In this document: in pieces, positions 1 to 5,096 of the stretch | How positions within the stretch are numbered: the first letter of the stretch is position 1 | How the letters are laid out: each line of letters opens with the position of its first letter | Assembly: GCA_002495945.1 (NCBI GenBank) | Contig: DAHU01000035.1 | Location: 1 to 5,096, forward strand | DNA length: 5,096 nt | Source of the DNA: Euryarchaeota archaeon UBA13 | GTDB lineage: Archaea; Thermoplasmatota; Poseidoniia; Poseidoniales; Poseidoniaceae | Direction: 5' to 3' | Program-made: the position numbers and the translations under genes | The notes under the pieces: model-generated | Databases searched by the model: none | What the model saw: only the letters and a program-made list of their open reading frames with translations | Told to the model about the DNA's origin: nothing

Positions 1-127
1 TACATGCGTTACTTATTGCATCAATTATTGATTGGTCGCGCCCCTCAGAAATGTTCGGGACGCATTCAACTAGTTGATTAGGCATATTTCACATTGGCTG
101 AAGACAACTGATGAACATTCCGAATTG
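1..127. other. Left-edge stretch downstream of pan, no recognised gene
   Basis: No RNA gene or complete reading frame is supported here. Two plus-strand frames are open from the left edge: one stops with TAG at 79-81 and the other with TGA at 75-77. Each would give about 25 C-terminal residues of a gene convergent with pan, and neither peptide is recognisable. The one short minus-strand frame I followed (from the CAT at 63-65) stops almost at once. A 12-base perfect palindrome (TCAACTAGTTGA, 66-77) lies here, but one of that length is expected by chance in a window this size. No T-tract terminator for pan is evident. Confidence 0.5.
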
Positions 128-1348
128 TTAACTATAAAGTGCATCTGGTGATGAAGTCATTCCGTTAGATTCACGTTTTTCCTTGATACGTTTTACCGCC
201 AGTAGTACATCAGATTGGTTGACCTTAGATCGACCTTCACGAATAGCGATCATACCAGCTTCGACGGTCGTCGCTTTCAATTCTGCTCCACTAAAACCTT
301 CAGTAATTTCCACTATTTTACCAATGTTGAGCCGTTTTGTAGACATTTTCTTTAGGTGTATCTCTAGAATCCTCTTCCTACCATCACTTTCAGGGAGAGG
401 AATCTCAATTACTCTATCAAATCTTCCCGGTCTTAGTAATGCATCATCAAGAATGTCAGGACGATTCGTTGCGGCTATAATTTTCACATCTTCCAATGCA
501 TCGAAACCATCCAATTCTGCCAGAAGCTGCATAAGAGTTCTCTGAACTTCTCTGTCCCCACTTGTCGCCGAATCTAATCGCTTGGCTCCAATGGCATCGA
601 TTTCATCAAGGAATATAATCGATGGAGATTTATCTTTTGCAAGAGAGAATAGCTCTCTTACCATCCTGCCGCCCTCACCGATATACTTCTGAGCAAGTTC
701 AGATCCAACCATTCGAATGAAAGACGCTTCTGTATGGCTTGCTACGGCTTTTGCTAACATGGTTTTACCACAACCCGGTGGACCAACAAGCAGTATACCT
801 TTAGGTGGTTCAATTCCAACTTTTTTGAACAGTTCTGGTTGTTCAAGGGGGAGTTCGATGGCTTCTCTTACCTGCATAATCTGCTCATCGAGGCCACCAA
901 CGGTTTTGTAATCAACATTCGGTTTTTCAACCATTTCAGCACCAGAAACCATTGGATCCCATGCATCATGCAGTATCTCTATGACTGATAGAGTATCTTG
1001 ATTTAGTGCTATACGTGTACCCGGTCGAAGTTTTTCAATATCTAATCGCTGGTTTATCGCTACTTGGAAGACTGTGCCATTTGATGATCTGACTATTGCT
1101 CGCTCATCGTCTAAAATGTCCTGCAAATGGCCAACAATCAATGGTGGGCTTTTCAAAATTCGCACTTCTTCATCCAACTTACTCGCCCTTCTCTTAATAT
1201 CAGATAACTCATTTTCCAAATGAACCCTGTCTGAGATTAAGCGTTTTACTTCATCATGCAACTGATTATAATCCAATTCTAAAGCCTTCAAATCTCCATC
1301 ATCTGTGGGGATTTGAGAAGAAGGCTTGGTATCTATGTCAGTGCCCAT
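128..1348 (-). CDS. pan: Proteasome-activating nucleotidase (PAN), AAA+ ATPase
   Basis: Cytoplasmic hexameric ATPase that unfolds substrates and feeds them into the archaeal 20S proteasome; it is the homologue of the eukaryotic Rpt1-6 ring. The 406-residue length matches the family. In order: a charged coiled coil at about 21-66; the conserved proline region KSPPL at 66-70 leading into the OB domain (about 70-128); then the AAA+ domain with Walker A GPPGCGKT (189-196), an aromatic pore loop KYIGEGG (221-227), Walker B IIFLDEID (244-251), sensor-1 AATN (292-295) and arginine fingers in RPGRFDR (R306, R309). The small C-domain carries GFSGAELKATTVEAGM (351-366). The last three residues are Leu-Tyr-Ser, a good HbYX motif that docks in the 20S alpha ring and opens its gate. 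The next Met is residue 133, inside the OB-AAA linker, so the start is secure. There is no Shine-Dalgarno, which suggests a leaderless mRNA. It is divergent from mbf1. No proteasome core genes are in the window. Confidence 0.97.
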   Translation of the reverse strand: MGTDIDTKPSSQIPTDDGDLKALELDYNQLHDEVKRLISDRVHLENELSDIKRRASKLDEEVRILKSPPLIVGHLQDILDDERAIVRSSNGTVFQVAINQRLDIEKLRPGTRIALNQDTLSVIEILHDAWDPMVSGAEMVEKPNVDYKTVGGLDEQIMQVREAIELPLEQPELFKKVGIEPPKGILLVGPPGCGKTMLAKAVASHTEASFIRMVGSELAQKYIGEGGRMVRELFSLAKDKSPSIIFLDEIDAIGAKRLDSATSGDREVQRTLMQLLAELDGFDALEDVKIIAATNRPDILDDALLRPGRFDRVIEIPLPESDGRKRILEIHLKKMSTKRLNIGKIVEITEGFSGAELKATTVEAGMIAIREGRSKVNQSDVLLAVKRIKEKRESNGMTSSPDALYS

Positions 1349-1427
1349 GTACAGACAGTAGGGCTACCCTTATTCAACTATCCGTGAGAAATGCTCGTGT
1401 TGAGACAAAACGAAGCCTTGAAGAACG
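1349..1427. promoter_or_regulatory. Divergent intergenic region between pan and mbf1
   Basis: These 79 bases must hold the promoters of both pan (leftward) and the mbf1-tsr3-fdhD-oxidoreductase cluster (rightward), unless the latter starts elsewhere. Only the pan-side AT-rich element (about 1368-1378) sits at a plausible distance. On the mbf1 side nothing AT-rich lies about 26 bases before the ATG at 1428, so that transcript probably has a leader or a weak promoter. No clear inverted repeat that would suggest an operator was seen. Confidence 0.45.
1368..1378 (-). promoter_or_regulatory. Possible TATA element for pan
   Basis: Read on the minus strand this is TTGAATAAGGG. Its GAATAA core is centred about 25 bases upstream of the pan ATG, the spacing at which an archaeal TATA box would start transcription at or beside the start codon. 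Together with the lack of a Shine-Dalgarno this suggests a leaderless pan transcript. The match to the TTTATATA-type consensus is weak and no convincing BRE precedes it, so this is an inference from position and A+T content. Confidence 0.25.
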
Positions 1428-1955
1428 ATGTCCACTCAGCATAAATCGACTATTATGGCTGATTGCGAGTTGTGTGGAGCAATGCGCGTTTCTACCCGCC
1501 AAGTAACAATGGGGCGAGCTATTGTCCAAGCATGTAAAAAATGCATGGAAAAGCTAGGTTTGTCAGAACAAAAAACAGCGCCAGGATTTGCGCAACTAAA
1601 TAATTCAAAAAATCCTACTTCCGGTGGTTACGGTGGTATTGGTAAAAGAGGTAAAGACATAATGCTGAAGAATGAAAAAGAGCTTGATCAAAAATTTTCC
1701 CGAATTGTTACCCAGGCAAGAGAGGCCAGAGGTTGGGATAAAAGGGAACTTGCAAAAAGGATGGCTGAAAAAATCAATGTAATTAACAACGTTGAAAGTG
1801 GAAAAAGACCAACTGATGCAGTTATTAGAAAACTTGAGAGAACCCTAGATATCACTTTGATGGTAGAAGCTAGACCAGATGAAAATAGGCAAATCAAGAG
1901 TGGTAATTTGCGAGGATTTACTCTGGGTGACTTCCTTAATGACGGTAAGGAATAA
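1428..1955 (+). CDS. mbf1: Archaeal multiprotein bridging factor aMBF1 (zinc ribbon + HTH)
   Basis: Archaeal homologue of eukaryotic MBF1, a coactivator bridging TBP and gene-specific regulators; archaeal members have also been linked to the small ribosomal subunit. The 175-residue product has an N-terminal zinc ribbon with two CxxC pairs (C13/C16 in CELCG and C36/C39 in CKKC). A Gly/Ser/Asn-rich linker follows (about 50-76), then a Cro/XRE-type helix-turn-helix at about 88-140 (REARGWDKRELAKRMAEKIN, then NNVESGKRPTDAVIRKLE). It ends with the conserved archaeal tail RGFTLGDFLND. The start is uncertain: the ATG at 1428 has only a weak GAAG upstream, while a second ATG at 1455 would give MADCELCG, closer to the usual family N-terminus. 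Both keep all domains. It is the first gene of the plus-strand cluster, 79 bases from divergent pan and 2 bases before tsr3. Confidence 0.93.
   Translation: MSTQHKSTIMADCELCGAMRVSTRQVTMGRAIVQACKKCMEKLGLSEQKTAPGFAQLNNSKNPTSGGYGGIGKRGKDIMLKNEKELDQKFSRIVTQAREARGWDKRELAKRMAEKINVINNVESGKRPTDAVIRKLERTLDITLMVEARPDENRQIKSGNLRGFTLGDFLNDGKE
1947..1951 (+). promoter_or_regulatory. Ribosome binding site of tsr3
   Basis: AAGGA lies six bases before the tsr3 ATG and inside the last codons of mbf1. With only two bases between the mbf1 stop and the tsr3 start, it points to translational coupling of the two genes. Confidence 0.5.
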
Positions 1956-1957
1956 TT

Positions 1958-2500
1958 ATGCGAGGATTACCAATACACGCAATTTGGTTGGCACAGGATG
2001 ATCCTAAAAAAAATACAGCAGTAAAATTGTCAAAAAGGGGTCAAATTAAATTGCATAAGAATTTCAATAAGCTACCAAATAAAGGCATAATTTTGGAACC
2101 ATTGTGTGGCAAAATATTCGGACCTGAGGACCATTCAATCTTATTAAATCATGGAGGGTCATTGGTAGGACTTGACTGTTCTTGGGCACATATCGAAGAG
2201 TCAGTAGAAGCAGTAATGAAAAGAACCCGTTTAGTTCCAAGGATGTTGCCTTTACTCCTTGCTGCAAATCCTGTAAATTGGGGTAAACCAAGTAAATTAA
2301 CCACGGCGGAAGCGTTAGCAGCTATACTTTACCTAATCGGAAGGGAAGAAGAATCGAAAAGATTGCTATCAGCTTTTCATTGGGGTGAACAGTTTCTGAC
2401 CTTGAATAAGGAACCTTTAGATGCTTACAAGAAAGCTAAGTCCTCATCTGAATTAGTAGATTTACAGTTCGAATTCTTCAATATTGATATCAACAAGTAG
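1958..2500 (+). CDS. tsr3: Tsr3-type 16S rRNA aminocarboxypropyltransferase (DUF367)
   Basis: Tsr3 transfers the 3-amino-3-carboxypropyl (acp) group from S-adenosylmethionine to a hypermodified uridine near the decoding site of small-subunit rRNA (the acp3 step of m1acp3-pseudouridine in yeast 18S rRNA); archaeal members act on 16S rRNA. At 180 residues it is a normal archaeal length without the eukaryotic C-terminal extension. Recognisable signatures are QDDPKKNTAVKL (13-24), the GLDCSWAHIEE core (71-81), RMLPLLLAANPVNWGKPSKL (95-114), EALAAILYLIGREE (118-131) and FHWGEQFLTLN (140-150), which together are diagnostic of the family. The ATG follows the mbf1 stop by two bases and has an AAGGA at good spacing. 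Placement after mbf1 suits a ribosome/transcription housekeeping operon. The exact target nucleotide is inferred from the family. Confidence 0.93.
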   Translation: MRGLPIHAIWLAQDDPKKNTAVKLSKRGQIKLHKNFNKLPNKGIILEPLCGKIFGPEDHSILLNHGGSLVGLDCSWAHIEESVEAVMKRTRLVPRMLPLLLAANPVNWGKPSKLTTAEALAAILYLIGREEESKRLLSAFHWGEQFLTLNKEPLDAYKKAKSSSELVDLQFEFFNIDINK

Positions 2501-2534
2501 GCAACCTTCTTATCAGGACTACCGTGGATATAAC

Positions 2535-3266
2535 ATGGTTAAGAGACCTATACACCGGATTTCAGGATTGCTTTCAACCCCTGAGCTAGATGAGTTAGCT
2601 GAAGAAAGTATAATCACAATTGTTAACAAAGGTGAGATTCAAGTTAGGTTACTAGCAACACCTAACGATTTGTTGGACCTAGCGTATGGTCATTTCCTTG
2701 CTGAAGGACGTGGTAATGTTCTTTCAGCCGATGTCGAAGGACAAGAGATAACTGTAGAGGGTGAAACGCAAAAAAGACCATCTGAAGACTTACTCACAGC
2801 AGCTTGTGGAGCGTGCACAATAGGGGACATAATTGTCCCTGATGGCCAGATAGAATCAGATGTAACATTTCATCATGATTTGAAGATGACGTTAGCAAAA
2901 ATGAAGTCTGAGCAAATTATGTTTCATAAAACGGGCGGTACACATGCTGCTGCGCTTTTTGATGGACAAGGAAATTTGCTAATACTAAGGGAGGATGTCG
3001 GACGGCACAACACCGTTGACAAGGTTATAGGTGCGGCACACAGGAATTCACTTGAAATGTCTGTATTAGCCCTATCTGGTAGAATTGGATGGGAAATTGT
3101 TGCCAAGTGTGTAAGAGTTGGAATCCCAATTATCATTGCTGTTGGAGCCGTTAGTTCTGCTGCTGAGGCCTTAGCAAGGCAGACCGGTATAACTCTCGTC
3201 GGGTTCGCCGCATCAAAAAATCCTGCTGTAATAGGTGATTTACACCGCATCATTGACAAGTGCTGA
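2535..3266 (+). CDS. fdhD: Formate dehydrogenase accessory sulfurtransferase FdhD
   Basis: FdhD passes sulfur from a cysteine desulfurase to the bis-MGD cofactor of formate-dehydrogenase-type enzymes, without which they are inactive; it acts in the cytoplasm. The 243-residue product has the paired cysteines CGAC (C91, C94) corresponding to the CxxC loop of E. coli FdhD, then the hallmark KTGGTHAAALFDGQG (132-146), REDVGRHNTVDKVIGAA (152-168), SGRIGWEIVAK (181-191) and GITLVGF (218-224). The open frame reaches back to a TTG at 2484 that overlaps tsr3, but the ATG at 2535 is preferred: it has a GTGGA six bases upstream, leaves a normal 34-base gap after tsr3, and the extra residues show no family similarity that I can see. 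The dedicated partner is evidently the oxidoreductase starting 16 bases downstream. The second half of the family pattern, usually VSAPTSLAVE-like, reads VGAVSSAAEALA here, a modest divergence. Confidence 0.95.
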   Translation: MVKRPIHRISGLLSTPELDELAEESIITIVNKGEIQVRLLATPNDLLDLAYGHFLAEGRGNVLSADVEGQEITVEGETQKRPSEDLLTAACGACTIGDIIVPDGQIESDVTFHHDLKMTLAKMKSEQIMFHKTGGTHAAALFDGQGNLLILREDVGRHNTVDKVIGAAHRNSLEMSVLALSGRIGWEIVAKCVRVGIPIIIAVGAVSSAAEALARQTGITLVGFAASKNPAVIGDLHRIIDKC

Positions 3267-3271
3267 GGTCT

Positions 3272-3277
3272 GGAGGG
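3272..3277 (+). promoter_or_regulatory. Strong ribosome binding site of the oxidoreductase gene
   Basis: GGAGGG within the 16-base gap after fdhD is the best Shine-Dalgarno in the window. Its GGAGG core ends six bases before the ATG at 3283, which fixes that start and suggests the enzyme is translated more strongly than its accessory factor. Confidence 0.75.
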
Positions 3278-3282
3278 TAGAT

Positions 3283-5096
3283 ATGTCGAGGCGAGAGGGT
3301 GTTATTCCTACTACTCCAATCGACACTAATTATCTAAAAATTAAGAGACCAAAATCAATTGCTGCAGGTATTCCGGCTGCGACATCATCAATGCGGCATG
3401 GATTCAAAAAAATGGGCATTACAAAGACGATCAAAACCCTAACTACTGTAAATCAGCCTTTAGGATTTGATTGTCCAGGGTGTGCATGGCCAGATCCTGA
3501 GCACTCATCAGCATTCGAGTTCTGTGAAAATGGGGCAAAAGCAGTAGCTGATGAGGCAATGAAAGGTGGAGTTAATCCTGATTTTTTCACTCAATACAAT
3601 ATCAAGGAGTTATCTCAAAAAAGCGATTTTTGGCTTAACCAACAAGGTCGGATTACGCACCCCATGGTATTGAAAAAGGGTAGTTATTCATACGAAAAAA
3701 TCAGTTGGAATGATGCTTTTAACATGATTGCAGATAATATCAAACTCAGCAATAATCCAGATAAAGCTGTATTTTATACATCGGGTAGAACATCAAACGA
3801 AGCCGCATTTCTTTACCAATTATTTGCCAGAACACTTGGGACGAATAACATGCCAGACTGTTCTAATATGTGCCATGAATCTAGTGGCAGAGGCCTGGGA
3901 GAATCGATCGGAATTGGAAAGGGGACAGTAACGTTAGATGATTTCAATCACGCTGATGTGATTCTAGTAATCGGACAAAACCCCGGCACAAACCACCCGC
4001 GAATGTTAACAGCATTACGTGACGCAAAGAGAAATGGAGCGAAGATAATTCATATTAATCCACTTTCAGAAACTGGTTTGGTTAGGTTTAAGCACCCCCA
4101 AGATTACATGAAACTGTCATTTGGTAGCGAGTCTCTAGCCGATTTGCATCTTCAAGTAAGAATAGGTAGTGACGCTGCGTTACTACATGGACTAATCAAA
4201 ATTCAACTAGAAAAGAAAGCACTGGATGAAGATTTCATTCGAAATTATACAAGCGGATTTGCTAGTTTGATTTCCAATGTCAACAAAACAACATGGAGAC
4301 AAATCATTCAGGATACAGGGTTAAATCAAAATGAGATTCAAGAGGCGGGAGAAATTCTAGCAAAATCAAACGCGACTATTGCTTGTTGGGCAATGGGTCT
4401 AACACAACACAAGAATGGCGTTAACGTCATACAGGAAGTATGTAACTTGGTTTTGATGGGAGGTCATATTGGGAAAAAGGGTGCGGGATTATGTCCTGTT
4501 AGAGGGCATTCAAATGTACAAGGTGACCGAACTGTAGGTATCTGGGAAAGGCCGAGTGATGCATTTCTTGATAGGTTAGATTTGGCGTGCGGGATAAACA
4601 GCCCTCGAGAACATGGCGTAGATGTAGTAGAAGCGATTAGCAAGATGTGCGATGGTGATGTTGACCTATTCCTCTGTATGGGTGGTAATTTTTTATCAGC
4701 TACGCCTGATACACATGTCACTGCGGAAGGTTTGAGTAAAGTTAAACTGACAGTCCAAATATCTACAAAACTCAATAGATCTCATTTAGTTACGGGAGAG
4801 CAGGCACTAATTTTGCCATGCTTGGGTAGGACTGAAATAGACATACAAAGTACAGGAAAACAATTTGTTACTGTCGAAAACTCAATGGGAGTAGTTCACA
4901 TATCCGAAGGTGGATTAAAACCGTGTAGTCCAGATATCCGTAGCGAACCTTGGATAATATCGAACCTTGCTCAATTATGTCTCAATGATGGGCGAAATTG
5001 GATAGAGTTTTGTGAAAACTACGATAACATTCGCAATCTAATGAGCAAGGCTCTAAAGGGCTTTAATGATTATAATAACAGAGTGAAAAATGGTGG
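3283..5096 (+). CDS. FdhF/YdeP-family molybdopterin oxidoreductase, 3' end cut off by window
   Basis: Catalytic subunit of the Mo/W-bisMGD superfamily, closest to the YdeP-type branch of formate-dehydrogenase-like proteins. The 604 visible residues are open to the right edge; YdeP proteins are about 760 residues, so roughly 150, including most of the C-terminal dinucleotide-binding domain, are missing. The family signature GFDCPGCAWPDP (61-72) with FEFCENGAKA (79-88) gives cysteines 64, 67 and 81 in place of the usual four-cysteine N-terminal 4Fe-4S motif. NMCHESSGRGL (195-205) puts Cys197-His198 at the Sec/Cys-His metal-ligand site of formate dehydrogenases; the codon is TGC, not TGA. IGIGKGTVTLDDF (209-221), GQNPGTNHPRM (231-241) and GGHIGKKGAGLCPVRGHSNV (393-412) are cofactor-binding segments. 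There is no signal peptide or twin-arginine motif, so it is probably cytoplasmic. fdhD is immediately upstream. Substrate is unknown: formate oxidation is possible but is not established for this branch. Confidence 0.93.
   Translation, partial: MSRREGVIPTTPIDTNYLKIKRPKSIAAGIPAATSSMRHGFKKMGITKTIKTLTTVNQPLGFDCPGCAWPDPEHSSAFEFCENGAKAVADEAMKGGVNPDFFTQYNIKELSQKSDFWLNQQGRITHPMVLKKGSYSYEKISWNDAFNMIADNIKLSNNPDKAVFYTSGRTSNEAAFLYQLFARTLGTNNMPDCSNMCHESSGRGLGESIGIGKGTVTLDDFNHADVILVIGQNPGTNHPRMLTALRDAKRNGAKIIHINPLSETGLVRFKHPQDYMKLSFGSESLADLHLQVRIGSDAALLHGLIKIQLEKKALDEDFIRNYTSGFASLISNVNKTTWRQIIQDTGLNQNEIQEAGEILAKSNATIACWAMGLTQHKNGVNVIQEVCNLVLMGGHIGKKGAGLCPVRGHSNVQGDRTVGIWERPSDAFLDRLDLACGINSPREHGVDVVEAISKMCDGDVDLFLCMGGNFLSATPDTHVTAEGLSKVKLTVQISTKLNRSHLVTGEQALILPCLGRTEIDIQSTGKQFVTVENSMGVVHISEGGLKPCSPDIRSEPWIISNLAQLCLNDGRNWIEFCENYDNIRNLMSKALKGFNDYNNRVKNG

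Noticed and set aside
20..32. Inverted repeat ATCAAT-T-ATTGAT
   Set aside because: Short, AT-rich and without a following T-run on either strand; not a credible terminator or operator.
66..77. Perfect 12-base palindrome TCAACTAGTTGA left of pan
   Set aside because: About one such palindrome is expected by chance in 5 kb, it lies downstream rather than upstream of pan, and no second copy was seen.
183..911. Plus-strand open frames opposite pan (183-545 and 717-911)
   Set aside because: They lie antisense to strongly conserved AAA+ coding sequence and encode low-information Ser/Pro/Leu-rich peptides without family features.
2824..2839. Hairpin GGGACA-TAAT-TGTCCC inside fdhD
   Set aside because: Six-base arms with a four-base loop lie wholly within codons for conserved-length FdhD sequence, with no T-tract after it; such short inverted repeats are expected by chance.
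1688..3259. Minus-strand open frames opposite mbf1, tsr3 and fdhD (1688-1897, 2064-2291, 2924-3259)
   Set aside because: They are shadows of genes identified confidently on the plus strand and show no recognisable domain.
3871..3873. Possible selenocysteine at the metal-ligand site of the oxidoreductase
   Set aside because: The codon is TGC (Cys), and the frame from 3283 to 5096 contains no in-frame TGA, so no recoding is needed.
4419..4426. Palindrome CGTTAACG in the oxidoreductase gene
   Set aside because: Eight bases, within coding sequence, and common by chance.
3728..4775. Open frames at 3728-3931 (+) and 4464-4775 (-) within the oxidoreductase gene
   Set aside because: The oxidoreductase frame is continuous and conserved across both regions, so these are out-of-frame or antisense artefacts.

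Overview
This window is archaeal. It encodes a proteasome-activating nucleotidase (PAN), an archaeal multiprotein bridging factor (aMBF1) with its zinc ribbon, and an archaeal/eukaryotic-type Tsr3 rRNA modification enzyme. These three together are not expected in a bacterium. Base composition is AT-rich (roughly 40% GC by eye). The lineage cannot be fixed from this sequence. A mesophilic euryarchaeote, perhaps of the marine Thermoplasmatota type, is my best guess from composition and gene content, and it is only an inference.

Layout: positions 1-127 hold no recognisable gene, at most the last codons of something entering from the left. The pan gene fills 128-1348 on the minus strand. A 79-base intergenic stretch separates it from a divergent plus-strand cluster that runs to the right edge: mbf1 (1428-1955), tsr3 (1958-2500), fdhD (best start 2535, end 3266) and a molybdopterin oxidoreductase of the FdhF/YdeP type (3283 to beyond 5096, 3' end missing). 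Gaps inside the cluster are 2, 34 and 16 bases, so the four genes look like one transcription unit.

How the genes fit together: pan, mbf1 and tsr3 are housekeeping information-processing and protein-turnover genes (proteasome ATPase, basal transcription coactivator or ribosome-associated factor, small-subunit rRNA modification). fdhD and the oxidoreductase form a functional pair: FdhD supplies sulfur to the bis-MGD molybdenum/tungsten cofactor that formate-dehydrogenase-like enzymes need. The oxidoreductase has the YdeP-type CPGC cysteine motif and a cysteine at the expected metal-ligand position. No electron-transfer partner subunit is visible, and the enzyme's substrate cannot be read from the sequence.

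I found no CRISPR array, mobile element, tRNA/rRNA gene or clearly novel system. The points most worth a second look are the redox pair attached to a translation/transcription housekeeping operon, the YdeP-like enzyme in an archaeon, and the probably leaderless pan promoter in the short divergent region.
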